This document shows positions 34,445-43,251 of a stretch of DNA of 64,000 bases, piece after piece. The notes beneath the pieces are model-generated. The model ran no database searches. It was not told where the DNA came from and was given only the letters and a program-made list of their open reading frames with translations. The translations under genes were made by a program, and so were the position numbers. The DNA lies in contig CBDHHE010000001.1 in assembly GCA_965263335.1 (NCBI GenBank), positions 2,852,001-2,916,000 on the forward strand, in the 5' to 3' direction. Positions within the stretch are counted from its first letter, which is position 1. Every line of letters starts with the position of its first letter. Source of the stretch: Thermohalobaculum sp965263335 (GTDB taxonomy: Bacteria > Pseudomonadota > Alphaproteobacteria > Rhodobacterales > Rhodobacteraceae).

Positions 34445-35626
34445 ATGCGCCTCATCCGAACGGCATTCCCTCTCGTTTCGATCTGCGTCGCTGCATTGCT
34501 CATCGATCGGCCCGCCACCGCTGCAACCGAATGCGCCGAGCTCTACGATCACACCAAACCCTGCATCTTCAGCGGCGGCACCTATCGCGCAGAAGTCCCG
34601 GAGACGCCGGCGCCGGGCAACGGATATCCATCCGTTCTCCTCCTCCACGACGCGGGGCAGAGCGCTAAGCAGATTATGGAGAACCGCGACCTCGTCGATG
34701 CGTTTCTGAAACAGGGCTACGCAGTGATTGCCCCGGACGCGCTCCGCCGCCGAAATCTCAGGTACAGTGCAGGAGGGTCTATCGGGTCCATCAATCGGGG
34801 ACTGATCAGTAGAAATTCTGCTGCCTATCTCGGCGTGAGCAAGAAAAGGTTTCTGGTGCGAAACTCAGCCGGCAAGATCAGGCCGATCAGATGGGGTGAG
34901 GATTCTGGTTGGTACTACTACAACACCGATCGTGTCTGGTTCGCAGGCAGAAACTACAGCCAGCTCGACCCAGGTGTGAGGACCCGCCGCCTTGGACGCG
35001 ACGAGATACGCTTTCTGCGCAAGGTTCTTGCCAAGGCGAGCGACAAGTACGGCGTGAATCCGGTGCCAGAGCTGATCATTGGGATTGGACACGGTGGCTC
35101 ACTCGTCTGGCAGATCGCCTGCTATGCGCCGGACCTAGGGCGCGTACTCGCTCCGATAAACGGCGCTTTCTGGAACAAGCTGCCAAAGCGTTGTTCCTCT
35201 GGCGCAAACCTAGTGCACACGAACCATCGACATGACAAGTTTTGGCCGCTCAAAGGTTCCGCAGGAAATGAGCGGAAATTCGCGCGCATCAGAATCGCAC
35301 GCAACATCGACTTGATACTCGCATCAGACGTTTGCACCAACATCCCAGAGATCAAGCGGAATCCAATTCCCACCTACACTCTCACCACCTGGAAAGACTG
35401 TCGTGAACAGACCGTTGTCGAACTCATGGTGATGGATGAGGCCTTTGCATTTCAGCAATGGTGGATAGACGCAATGATGGAGCGCATAGCTCAGAACAGA
35501 CCCGAGCCGCTCGAGGCAGCCACTGAAGCGCCGGTTAGTCTTCGTGAGCTCAACACGTTGCCACGCGTCGATGGTGGTTTTCGCAAGCCCGGAGACAGGT
35601 CGCCATCTCGGTTCAAGCGCCCATGA
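34445..35626 (+). CDS. Exported LpqC/PHB-depolymerase-like protein lacking the nucleophile serine
   Basis: A 393-residue protein with a signal peptide (cleavage after PATA). The fold resembles COG3509 esterases: YPSVLLLHDAGQSAK, AVIAPDALRRRN, and GIGHGGSLVWQIACYAPDL followed by RVLAPINGAFW. In the family the nucleophile elbow is GLSxGG; here it reads GIGHGG, so the serine is glycine. Many coding blocks are lower in GC than the neighbours. It may be a binding protein or use a different nucleophile. It stands alone, 90 bp after moeB. Confidence 0.65.
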   Translation: MRLIRTAFPLVSICVAALLIDRPATAATECAELYDHTKPCIFSGGTYRAEVPETPAPGNGYPSVLLLHDAGQSAKQIMENRDLVDAFLKQGYAVIAPDALRRRNLRYSAGGSIGSINRGLISRNSAAYLGVSKKRFLVRNSAGKIRPIRWGEDSGWYYYNTDRVWFAGRNYSQLDPGVRTRRLGRDEIRFLRKVLAKASDKYGVNPVPELIIGIGHGGSLVWQIACYAPDLGRVLAPINGAFWNKLPKRCSSGANLVHTNHRHDKFWPLKGSAGNERKFARIRIARNIDLILASDVCTNIPEIKRNPIPTYTLTTWKDCREQTVVELMVMDEAFAFQQWWIDAMMERIAQNRPEPLEAATEAPVSLRELNTLPRVDGGFRKPGDRSPSRFKRP

Positions 35627-35737
35627 TCACAGCGCAGTATCTGGCCTGTCACCGCAACAAATTTTTTCGCGTCTTGCCGCGAGTCGATCACTCGTTCTGA
35701 CCGTCCTGCGGTTCGTGGCCAGCGCCACGTTCAGCGC

Positions 35738-36946
35738 TCACTCGGACGCAACCGAGATGTCGACCCAAACCAGCCGGTGATCAGAACTTGCGAGTGTTCG
35801 TCCCCGCGTTGCCACAAGTCGGGCCAGCGGATCGTCCGGTTCTGGCCAGAAAACACCAGCGCCAGTGACGTCCAGATCATCAGACGTCAGCACATAGTCG
35901 ACCCGCATGTTGCCCGGCCCACCATTGTCGCGCCAGTCGGCCGTATCACGCGCAGCGTCGCCAATTTGTGCTGCGTTGGCGCCCGCCTGTGATGCTGCTG
36001 CGGCGACCGCACCTGCGCTGACCGGTTCGGGGTCGCGCACCCTTGGATGTTCAAGCAGGTCTCGGATTGCCCCATCTCGCCCCTCCCCGTCCTTCGGATC
36101 GGCGTTCAGATCACCCAGAACCACGAACGGGGACGCCGCAGGCAAACCGCCGGACTGGCCCGCATCATCTACGATCCATTGTGCACCATCGATATAGTCG
36201 ACCCAAAAGCGGATTTCGTCAGAGTTCCTGCGCCCGTTTCGGTTCTCGGGACCGTCGAAGACCGGAGGCGTCGGATGACTCGCAAGCAGATGCACCAATT
36301 TGCCATCGGGCAGCGTCACGGACACATCCCAATGACTTTTCGAGCTGAGCCGCAGTGCTTCCCAAACTTCATCCGCATGAAAGCCAGACCCATCTGGATT
36401 CATCGGCCGCAGAGCATCAGGCATTGCCGCCCACTTCAAGAACCGAAAGGTGCGCGTCACTCCCAAGGGATGAATGCTCAGCAGCGCCATGCCGTATTGC
36501 CCCGGAAAGCGCCCATAGCCATAGGCGTCTTCGGGACCCATCGCCTTGCCGTCACCGTTCAGGTCAAATCCCGTCGGCTCTCCGGTGTTCACCGGCGCGA
36601 TAAAGCGGTGCGGATAGTCGAAGCCCGGCACCTGGCCGGCCCCCTCTGCCAGCAACGCCACAAAGTCGGCCAGCGCGCGGCCCTCGGGGTCATGGTCGAT
36701 CTCGTTCAGCAGCAGGATGTCCGGGCGCACCCGCAGGATGATCTCGGCGGCCGTCAGGATCTGTGGATCGCGCTTGGCGATATCCTGGATCAGCACGCCC
36801 GCCCCCTTGCGGTTCATGTTGGCGTTGAAGCTGGCGACCCGCACCACGCCCTCGGCCTTCGTCAGGTCAAGCGCCGTCACGGGACCCGGAGCGCACAGCC
36901 AGAAGCAGAGCGCCACCAACCCGCCAAGTCTGAGATGTCCGAGCAT
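35738..36946 (-). CDS. Endonuclease/exonuclease/phosphatase family exported protein
   Basis: A 402-residue protein with a signal peptide (MLGHLRLGGLVALCFWLCA). EEP-fold motifs are VASFNAN near the start, LNEIDHD (metal Glu), a long insertion with YGRFPGQYGMALLS, then VVLGDLNADPKDGE and ASSDHRLVW. These acidic and His residues are complete, so phosphodiesterase activity is likely; substrate and DNA or lipid specificity are not readable. It follows a lipoprotein gene by 37 bp on the same strand. Confidence 0.85.
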   Translation of the reverse strand: MLGHLRLGGLVALCFWLCAPGPVTALDLTKAEGVVRVASFNANMNRKGAGVLIQDIAKRDPQILTAAEIILRVRPDILLLNEIDHDPEGRALADFVALLAEGAGQVPGFDYPHRFIAPVNTGEPTGFDLNGDGKAMGPEDAYGYGRFPGQYGMALLSIHPLGVTRTFRFLKWAAMPDALRPMNPDGSGFHADEVWEALRLSSKSHWDVSVTLPDGKLVHLLASHPTPPVFDGPENRNGRRNSDEIRFWVDYIDGAQWIVDDAGQSGGLPAASPFVVLGDLNADPKDGEGRDGAIRDLLEHPRVRDPEPVSAGAVAAAASQAGANAAQIGDAARDTADWRDNGGPGNMRVDYVLTSDDLDVTGAGVFWPEPDDPLARLVATRGRTLASSDHRLVWVDISVASE

Positions 36947-36983
36947 GTCGACCCCGGCCCTCCGCCACCGCTTGCCTGCATCG

Positions 36984-37553
36984 CTACAGGAAGGTCAGCG
37001 CGCTGATATCGCGGATGATCTCGCCCTCGGCCACGTTCTTGGACCGGCATGTCCGCTGGTCCCCGCTCCTCACCGTGATCGTGGCCGGTCGGCTGGACGT
37101 GAACTCCCAGTAGCTCCCGAACTTGTCGCGCAGCTGGTAGACGGCATTGACCAGAACGCTTGTCTGACCGGGGCTGTTCTCGCGCACGCGCAGGTTCATC
37201 TTGCTCCCGCGCAGCGTCAGGTTCGTGTCGTTGCGCGCAGCATACGGCACGGTTTGCCCGAGCAGGCCCTGGTATCGCCATGTCCCGCAATCGATGTATT
37301 GCGAGCGGCTGCCGGGCGCGAAGCCCAGAACCATCAGCCCGGAATCCTTTTCGAAGGTCTGGATGGTGAACGTGCTCTGCGCGGCATAGTCGATCAGCGC
37401 CGTCCAGGTCTCGTCGAACCCCGCCGCCACCAGGGCCTGATTGTCGGTCGAAGGCGGCCCCGCCGGGGGTTGATAATTCTGGCACGCGGCGGTGGCCGCG
37501 GCTGTGCAGAGGACGACCATCGCCCGCAGAGACCCGAAAATTCCGTGAAACAT
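36984..37553 (-). CDS. Lipoprotein of unknown function
   Basis: A 189-residue predicted lipoprotein (MFHGIFGSLRAMVVLCTAAATAAC, lipobox TAAC). ATG 37553 has GGAGG at good spacing; an upstream TTG is rejected. The mature part is a beta-rich domain (FDETWTALIDYAAQSTFTIQ; DSGLMVLGFA) resembling general lipoproteins that modify envelope assembly, but no family is certain. It is 101 bp downstream of leuD and 37 bp before the EEP gene, and may be cotranscribed with them. Confidence 0.7.
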   Translation of the reverse strand: MFHGIFGSLRAMVVLCTAAATAACQNYQPPAGPPSTDNQALVAAGFDETWTALIDYAAQSTFTIQTFEKDSGLMVLGFAPGSRSQYIDCGTWRYQGLLGQTVPYAARNDTNLTLRGSKMNLRVRENSPGQTSVLVNAVYQLRDKFGSYWEFTSSRPATITVRSGDQRTCRSKNVAEGEIIRDISALTFL

Positions 37554-37654
37554 CCCATCCTCCAAAAACCCGAAGGATCAAGCGTTTCACAGTTCAGGCC
37601 GCGAGTAAATGCCGCGCGGTCCGGAGGGGTCCGCGCCAGGGTTCGCGCCTTCGG

Positions 37655-38275
37655 TCAGGCACTCGCCTTTGACAGCCAAGGCATCTCCTGATCGCGCTTG
37701 GCCTCGTAGGAGGCGATGGCATCCGACTGCTGGAGGCTTTCGCCGATCTCGTCCAACCCGTTCAGCAGCGCGTGCTTGCGGAACGGATCCATCTCGAAGC
37801 CGATCGAACCACCGTCGGGCCCGGTTATGGTCTGGTTCTCGAGATCAATCGAGACCACGGCGTTTGCACCGCGCCCGGCATCGTCCATCAGCTTGTCGAC
37901 ATCCTCCTGCGGCAGGACGATCGGCAGGATGCCGTTCTTGAAGCAGTTGTTGTAAAATATGTCGGCGAAACTCGGCGCTATGACGCAGCGAATGCCGAAG
38001 TCGAGAATGGCCCAAGGCGCATGCTCGCGGCTCGATCCACAACCGAAGTTCTCACCTGCCACCAGAATCTTTGCGCTCCGGTAAGCCGGTTGATTGAGCA
38101 CGAAGTCGGGATTCTCGTTGCCCTGATCATCGTAGCGCATTTCAGCGAAGGCGTGTTTGCCGAGTCCTGTGCGCTGAATCGTCTTGAGGAACTGCTTGGG
38201 AATGATCATGTCGGTATCGACATTGATCATGTCCATTGGTGCCGCAACACCGGTCAGCGTGGTGAACTTCTCCAT
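37655..38275 (-). CDS. leuD: 3-isopropylmalate dehydratase small subunit
   Basis: The small subunit of the leucine-pathway isomerase (2- to 3-isopropylmalate), partner of LeuC, which is not in the window. The 206 residues show NVDTDMIIPKQFLKTI, AGENFGCGSSREHAPWAI and FADIFYNNCFKNGILPI, all diagnostic. It is the first of three minus-strand genes (leuD, lipoprotein, EEP). The ATG is the only reasonable start. Confidence 0.96.
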   Translation of the reverse strand: MEKFTTLTGVAAPMDMINVDTDMIIPKQFLKTIQRTGLGKHAFAEMRYDDQGNENPDFVLNQPAYRSAKILVAGENFGCGSSREHAPWAILDFGIRCVIAPSFADIFYNNCFKNGILPIVLPQEDVDKLMDDAGRGANAVVSIDLENQTITGPDGGSIGFEMDPFRKHALLNGLDEIGESLQQSDAIASYEAKRDQEMPWLSKASA

Positions 38276-38374
38276 GGCGTCCTCCTCACATGCGCGGCTG
38301 GTAAAGCATGCCGGTCAACGGGACGCAAGAGTGCTACCGAGAGATCACACTTCGGTGGGACGCCGCAGCGTTAG

Positions 38375-38399
38375 GGAACTTTGCGCCCGATCAAGCGTA
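38375..38399 (+). promoter_or_regulatory. EcfG-type promoter upstream of the small membrane protein
   Basis: GGAAC (38375-38379), a 16-bp spacer and CGTA (38396-38399) match the alphaproteobacterial EcfG consensus GGAAC-N16/17-CGTT in all but the last base. It lies 36 bp before the start codon at 38435. The ecfG gene itself is in the window. Confidence 0.65.
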
Positions 38400-38434
38400 T
38401 ATTGCGCGTGCGAACGAACACTATGGAGCTTTTA

Positions 38435-38629
38435 ATGAGCATCGAACTGGTCGGGCTCGCGATCATCGCGGTTCTGGCTTTGGACATTTGGGCCGTGATC
38501 TCGGTGGTCAATTCACGCGTGCCCACGCACCGAAAGGTGCTGTGGTCCAGCGTGATCTTGGTCTTCCCGATCGCCGGCTTTCTTGCCTGGCTGGCCGTTG
38601 GCCCGCGTGAAACTGTATACCCGTTCTGA
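38435..38629 (+). CDS. Small membrane protein with PLDc_N-type domain
   Basis: A 64-residue protein with two hydrophobic helices (LVGLAIIAVLALDIWAVISV and VILVFPIAGFLAWLAVGP) around a short basic loop, the pattern of the PLDc N-terminal domain found in small membrane proteins. ATG 38435 has GGAG six bases upstream; ATG 38423 is in frame but poorer. An EcfG-type promoter precedes it, so it is likely part of the general stress regulon. Its function is unknown. Confidence 0.75.
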   Translation: MSIELVGLAIIAVLALDIWAVISVVNSRVPTHRKVLWSSVILVFPIAGFLAWLAVGPRETVYPF

Positions 38630-38660
38630 CTGCGCAGACTGTAAACTAAAGTTGTTTCAT

Positions 38661-40400
38661 TTATGTGATTTGCCGGGCCGGGTGGCCTTCTTCTGATTTG
38701 CGGCGCAGTTCGAACTTCTCTCCCCGCGGCTCAAGCGGCCCAATCAGCGTGACCCGAAACGTGGTGTCGCTGAGATCACGCGTGCATTCGCCGCCGATCT
38801 GCTTGGCGAATCCGTCCATCAACCGCGACCCGATGCCGGACGGACCAGTAGAAACCTTGGGCGGCGCGCTCGGGTCTCGGAGGAGATTCTCGATGGTGAG
38901 CGCAAACCGGGTGTCCTGCCTGTGAAGCTCGATGTTCACGGCAACGGACCGGCCGATAGAGCCGTGCTTGAAGACATTGCTCACAGCCTCGGTCAGAAAC
39001 AATGCGATCGGTGAGGCGATCTCCGCGGGCACGTTGATGGGTGCCAATGTCATACGGAACTCGACCCGTGAGCGCGCCGGTGCAAGAGAAGCGCGAAGAT
39101 GCTCACACAGATCCCGCAGCAACTCGTCCAGCGCCACCGAATCCAAGCGTTCCGTAGCGTAGAGGTGCTGGTGGACCAGCGCGAGCCCATGGATGCGATC
39201 CTGCACCATCTGCATCGACTGCTTCTCGGTGTCGCGATCCGAGCGGCGCAATTGCATGTTCATAAGGCTAGATATCATCTGGAGATTGTTCTTCACGCGA
39301 TGATGAACTTCGAGCAGCAGCGACTTCTGGACGGCAACCATTTCCTGCAGCGCCGTTTCACGTTGTGAGAGGTTGCGGGCCATGTCGCGCACAGCGTCAC
39401 CAAGGCGCTCGATTTCACTCGGAGCGCCCTCAAGACGCTGGATCTGGGTGTCGAGCTGGCCACGCCCCAGGCGCCCTGCAACACGTTGCAGATAAATCAC
39501 GTGCCGTGTTACCAGCCGGTCGATCGCAACACCTGCGACGATCACTGCGATGAGCCAGAGCAACACCGGCGTCACAACGCCCAGGCCCTGAGGGCCAAGC
39601 AGAATCTCCCCGACACTGACCACTGGCGATGCGATCACAGCCCAGAGCTGGCCGGTGATCAGCGGCTCAACGAAAAACTTGCGACGTTCACCGTCCACTG
39701 CCCGTGCGTTGACGACGCGCTTCACACCCGAGAGTAGATCCTCTTTTTCCGGCGGCAGCCACTCACCGACGGCTGCCGGGTTGCGCGCAATGATCTCCCC
39801 ATGCCGCCCCAGCAGCGCGAAGGGACGGTCCGCCATATCGGATGCGGCAATCGATCGGATCAGGGTGAGGTCGATCCAAAGGCCTAGCGCAACCGCATCA
39901 TCGGTGGGACTTGGCATTGGATAGAGCGCGAGAAGGATCGGCGTCTCGCCTTCCGCGGCTCTCGGTGCCCCGAGCATGAACCGCGGCTGGTTGACGAAGT
40001 CCCGCCATGCCCAGTTGCCGCCAATTTCTGGCTGCTCTTGGGTTGCACAGGTTGATGTGCCTGTGCTCGAGAAAATCACCGCATGCACAAACCGCGGATC
40101 GTCCTTGGTTACGTCGCTCAGCGCCGTGACGCAGGCCTCCGTGAACTCCGTGAGCGCGCGCAGTTCACGGACGGCATCGCGCATGTCTTTCCGGATCTCC
40201 AGAAACGCTACACGCTCATCCTCCGCAGAGTTCTGCAAGCCAGCCGCAATCAGGCGCTCGCGCTGCGCGACAACGTTCTCGACGTTTGTCAGCGCCTGCA
40301 CCACGGCAAGGACACCCGCCGGTGCCATTGCCGCTGCAAGGATCAATGCGAATTGAACTCGAAGCCTACGCCAGCCTGACAAGAGGCTAAGCAGCTGCAT
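38661..40400 (-). CDS. Membrane sensor histidine kinase, HisKA_2 type (general stress response)
   Basis: A 579-residue kinase. Residues 15-37 and 275-297 are membrane helices around a 240-residue extracytoplasmic sensor; a HAMP-like stretch follows. The dimerisation/phospho-acceptor box is SLLLEVHHRVKNNLQ (His366/His367), and the ATPase domain has an N-box (EAVSNVFKHG) and a G-box (SGIGSRLMDG). HisKA_2 kinases phosphorylate PhyR-type regulators. It lies 2 bp after ecfG, so it belongs to the nepR-ecfG operon and probably feeds PhyR. Confidence 0.88.
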   Translation of the reverse strand: MQLLSLLSGWRRLRVQFALILAAAMAPAGVLAVVQALTNVENVVAQRERLIAAGLQNSAEDERVAFLEIRKDMRDAVRELRALTEFTEACVTALSDVTKDDPRFVHAVIFSSTGTSTCATQEQPEIGGNWAWRDFVNQPRFMLGAPRAAEGETPILLALYPMPSPTDDAVALGLWIDLTLIRSIAASDMADRPFALLGRHGEIIARNPAAVGEWLPPEKEDLLSGVKRVVNARAVDGERRKFFVEPLITGQLWAVIASPVVSVGEILLGPQGLGVVTPVLLWLIAVIVAGVAIDRLVTRHVIYLQRVAGRLGRGQLDTQIQRLEGAPSEIERLGDAVRDMARNLSQRETALQEMVAVQKSLLLEVHHRVKNNLQMISSLMNMQLRRSDRDTEKQSMQMVQDRIHGLALVHQHLYATERLDSVALDELLRDLCEHLRASLAPARSRVEFRMTLAPINVPAEIASPIALFLTEAVSNVFKHGSIGRSVAVNIELHRQDTRFALTIENLLRDPSAPPKVSTGPSGIGSRLMDGFAKQIGGECTRDLSDTTFRVTLIGPLEPRGEKFELRRKSEEGHPARQIT

Positions 40401-40402
40401 GC

Positions 40403-40963
40403 TCAGAAGGACTGCGCCGCTCGATCGACGCCGCGTGCGGCGGCGGCAAGCGTTTCGCCGTTGGTGGCGATCGGATCACCGTCCGCCGCCCCCATCAGCT
40501 CGGTCAGGCGCTGGCGCGCCCGGCTTACCCGACTTTTGACCGTTCCTGCGGCACAACCGCAAATCTCGCCAGCCTCGTCATAGGAAAAGCCACAGGCGCC
40601 GACCAGTATCAGAGCCTCGCGCTGATCGTCGTTGAGCTGCTCGAGCGCCACCTTGAAGTCGCGCATCGCCAAGTGACCGTCATGCGCGGGCTTCTCGGCG
40701 AGCCCCCCGGTCAGTGCACCATCGATGTCTTCGACTTCACGGCGGCGGCGGCGCATCTCCGAATAGTAGGTGTTCCGCAGAATAGTGAAGAGCCAGGCAC
40801 GCATGTTGGTGCCCTCGCGATACTTCTCGCGGTTCGCCCATGCCTTGACCATGGTTTCCTGTACCAGATCATCGGCGCGGGAGGGATTGCGGTGAAAGGT
40901 GCGAGCGAACGCGCGTACCGACGGCAGCGTGTCTATCAGATCATCCTGGAAGCGATCACTCAT
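40403..40963 (-). CDS. ecfG: General stress response ECF sigma factor EcfG
   Basis: A 186-residue ECF sigma factor of the alphaproteobacterial EcfG group. Region 2 is seen as RADDLVQETMVKAWANREKY and RAWLFTILRNTYYSEMRRR; region 4 as LNDDQREALILVGACGFSYD and AAGTVKSRVSRARQRL. It is held inactive by NepR until PhyR is phosphorylated. Its start overlaps the nepR stop by 4 nt; the kinase gene follows by 2 bp. An EcfG promoter lies upstream of nepR, giving autoregulation. Confidence 0.94.
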   Translation of the reverse strand: MSDRFQDDLIDTLPSVRAFARTFHRNPSRADDLVQETMVKAWANREKYREGTNMRAWLFTILRNTYYSEMRRRRREVEDIDGALTGGLAEKPAHDGHLAMRDFKVALEQLNDDQREALILVGACGFSYDEAGEICGCAAGTVKSRVSRARQRLTELMGAADGDPIATNGETLAAAARGVDRAAQSF

Positions 40964-41127
40964 CTACGACGCTCCGCCTCGGCGAGCTTGTCCAGCAGCT
41001 GCAGCAGATGATCCGGCAAAGGCTCCTGCGCCGCCTCGTCATAGATGCGCCGCAGGTTGGCTGTGATCGGGTCATCACCCTTTTCGCCCAGACGGACGAT
41101 CAGCGGTTCTTCGTCTTCACCGCTCAT
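40960..41127 (-). CDS. nepR: Anti-sigma factor NepR
   Basis: A 55-residue anti-sigma factor that binds EcfG and, on stress, the sigma-like domain of PhyR. The helix 1/2 core is NLRRIYDEAAQEPLPDHLLQ, typical of NepR. ATG 41127 is used; GTG 41145 in the same frame has GAGGAG upstream and is a serious alternative (61 residues). The frame overlaps ecfG by 4 nt. Confidence 0.9.
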   Translation of the reverse strand: MSGEDEEPLIVRLGEKGDDPITANLRRIYDEAAQEPLPDHLLQLLDKLAEAERRR

Positions 41128-41219
41128 TTGCTCGTTTTTTGCCACGCTCTGCGGGCTCCTCGGTGACGTGTGATAAACTGGCATCGCCCGGCCGACTCGT
41201 TGTAAGCAAAGAGTTCGGC

Positions 41220-41250
41220 GGAACCAACGCAGTAGTGCCGCGTTGGTTCC
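41220..41250. promoter_or_regulatory. Bidirectional EcfG promoter between nepR and phyR
   Basis: A perfect 11-bp inverted repeat (41220-41230 and 41240-41250) around nine bases. On the plus strand it reads GGAAC-N16-CGTT (41220-41224, 41241-41244), facing phyR. On the minus strand it again reads GGAAC-N16-CGTT (41250-41246, 41229-41226), facing nepR. One 31-bp dyad thus carries two overlapping, ideal EcfG promoters. Confidence 0.85.
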
Positions 41251-41283
41251 GGCGGCGGGCAAAACGCCGGAGGGCAGCTAAAA

Positions 41284-42117
41284 ATGAGCGGCACCGCAAA
41301 TGACAGCGGAAGCAACCGAACCAACCTATCGGATCTGATCGCACCGCACCTACCATATCTGCGGCGATTCGCGCGCGCTTTGTGTGGTGAGCAGGCGGCA
41401 GGAGATGCATTTGTGGCTGCAACGATCGAGGCGATGATCGCCGATCGCGATGCCATTGATCTGAGCCTGCCTCCACGTGCGGCTCTGTATCGCTTGTTCC
41501 ATCAGATCTGGTCCAACTCCAAGACCACCGAGATCAGCACCGGGGCAGGCAAGCCAGCCATCACAAGCGCTCAACTCAGGATCGCGCGTCTCACGCCCCG
41601 ATCACGCCAGATGCTCTTGCTGACGACCGTGGAAGATTTCTCGCTGCAGGATGCCGCCGACATCATTTCGGTTTCCGTTGACGAGGCCGAGGTTCTCACG
41701 GATGAAGCTCGCGACGAACTTGCCCGCCAGATGCGGTCGCGCGTTATGATCATCGAGGATGAACCGATCATCGCCCTGGACCTCGAAAGCATCGTTGCGA
41801 GCATGGGCCACGACGTTGTCGGTATCGCGGATACACGCGCGAGTGCTCTGCGCATGGCCCGCTCCACTGCGCCTCAGCTCGTTCTGGCGGATATTCAGCT
41901 CGCCGATGGCTCCTCGGGCATAGACGCGGTCGAGGACATTCTCAACGAAATGACGATGCCCGTGATCTTTGTCACCGCCTTCCCAGAGCGTCTGCTGACC
42001 GGCGAGCGCCCGGAACCCACCTTCCTGGTGACCAAGCCGTTCAAGACCGATACGGTGGAAGCTGCGGTCAGTCAGGTGCTGTTCTTTAATACGTCGAGCG
42101 CGGACGCCGTCGCCTAA
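41284..42117 (+). CDS. phyR: General stress response regulator PhyR
   Basis: A 277-residue anti-anti-sigma factor. Residues 10-140 mimic an ECF sigma factor (LPYLRRFARALCGEQAAGDA; LTPRSRQMLLLTTVEDFSLQ); residues 150-268 are a receiver domain with IIEDEP acidic residues, phospho-acceptor Asp203 (LADIQLADGS) and Lys in LVTKPFKTD. Phosphorylation lets PhyR capture NepR and free EcfG. It diverges from nepR-ecfG across the shared dyad promoter. Confidence 0.95.
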   Translation: MSGTANDSGSNRTNLSDLIAPHLPYLRRFARALCGEQAAGDAFVAATIEAMIADRDAIDLSLPPRAALYRLFHQIWSNSKTTEISTGAGKPAITSAQLRIARLTPRSRQMLLLTTVEDFSLQDAADIISVSVDEAEVLTDEARDELARQMRSRVMIIEDEPIIALDLESIVASMGHDVVGIADTRASALRMARSTAPQLVLADIQLADGSSGIDAVEDILNEMTMPVIFVTAFPERLLTGERPEPTFLVTKPFKTDTVEAAVSQVLFFNTSSADAVA

Positions 42118-42157
42118 GCCGCTTCGGTGCAGCCGCCGCTGCCCAAACCGACGCCGG

Positions 42158-43168
42158 TCAGAGCCCGAAGCGCAGGTGCACAGAGCCGAATTTCGCCAAC
42201 CCGTCCTGACCCTTGAATTCTTCGGTCCGGAACACCTGGGTGTAGGTGACTTCAACCCCTTCGAACTGCAGCGCGATTCCGGCCTGAAAGTCGCCGACAA
42301 GGCGGCGCGGGTCGACACCGTCAACGCCGTCACGGAACGTGTTTCCTTGAAGGAAGATGTTCCGGCCAACCGCGCGGGCCTCGGCTGAAGCAAAGAAGTA
42401 CCAGCCAAATCCGTTTACAGGTTGAAAGAAGCCCGGGCCGGACACTGCCGGGCGGATGCGGGGCGGTCCGTAGTTGTCCTCGAGCCTGTCACCGATCCGC
42501 ATGGTCAACCCCAGTGCACCCGAGGTATCGACGTTGCCAAGAGCCATCGAAAAGTGCGGAGCCGCATCGACCTGAAGGCCGAACAGTCCGGGCTCGAAGT
42601 CATAGAGGAACCGATACTTCCTTTCCCAAAGCAGACGAAAGCCGGGCTCGTTCCGAAGCTGGAAATCCCAGCCGTTCGGCTCTTGAGCGTCAATCACCTC
42701 ATGCACGAAGCTTTGTGTCTGCTCGCCGAGGGCGGCGGGTCCCACAACACCGATATCGAGGGCGATGGTGTCGAGCTGATCGCCTGAGTCCGCGACGATC
42801 CCGAAGGAGCCATAGAGAAATCCCGCGTATGGGCGGTCGTCCGCAGGCGGCACCACCAGCGAGATGTCCCCCGGTGTGTAAAGATTCTGACCGACGGCAT
42901 AACTCACATACCAGTCATTGGCATCGGTCAGCCAACCCAACCCACTGCGCGCAAGTCGCCCCCAAAGCGGAAGATCGTTGCGAGCCGACAGATAGTCTAT
43001 GCGAATGCCGTTCGTGTAGTCCTGATCGGTGCCGCCGAAGATGTCGTTCTCGAACGTGAAACCGAGTGTGCCGCCTTCTGATACCGGGTGCGCAAACGTC
43101 TCCTCAGCCGCGGCCGGCAAGGCGACAATCGCGGTGCAGACAGCGACCGCAAACAATGGTTTCTGCAT
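42158..43168 (-). CDS. LpxR-like lipid A 3'-O-deacylase (DUF2219)
   Basis: A 336-residue outer-membrane barrel with a signal peptide (cleaved near PAAAEE). The family signature FENDIFGGTDQDYTNGIR includes the catalytic Asn and Asp; a later FVHEVIDAQ supplies the His. The C-terminus ends in an aromatic barrel strand (VHLRFGL). LpxR removes the 3' acyl chains from lipid A. It converges with phyR; a direct role in stress response is only suggested by position. Confidence 0.88.
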   Translation of the reverse strand: MQKPLFAVAVCTAIVALPAAAEETFAHPVSEGGTLGFTFENDIFGGTDQDYTNGIRIDYLSARNDLPLWGRLARSGLGWLTDANDWYVSYAVGQNLYTPGDISLVVPPADDRPYAGFLYGSFGIVADSGDQLDTIALDIGVVGPAALGEQTQSFVHEVIDAQEPNGWDFQLRNEPGFRLLWERKYRFLYDFEPGLFGLQVDAAPHFSMALGNVDTSGALGLTMRIGDRLEDNYGPPRIRPAVSGPGFFQPVNGFGWYFFASAEARAVGRNIFLQGNTFRDGVDGVDPRRLVGDFQAGIALQFEGVEVTYTQVFRTEEFKGQDGLAKFGSVHLRFGL

Positions 43169-43251
43169 GTGGCTCGGTTCTCTCGCTCCGGCGGGGATAC
43201 GCAGGCGCAGCCGCTTCGGTTCCCCAACCGTACGGCCGCCGCCTGGTGTCG

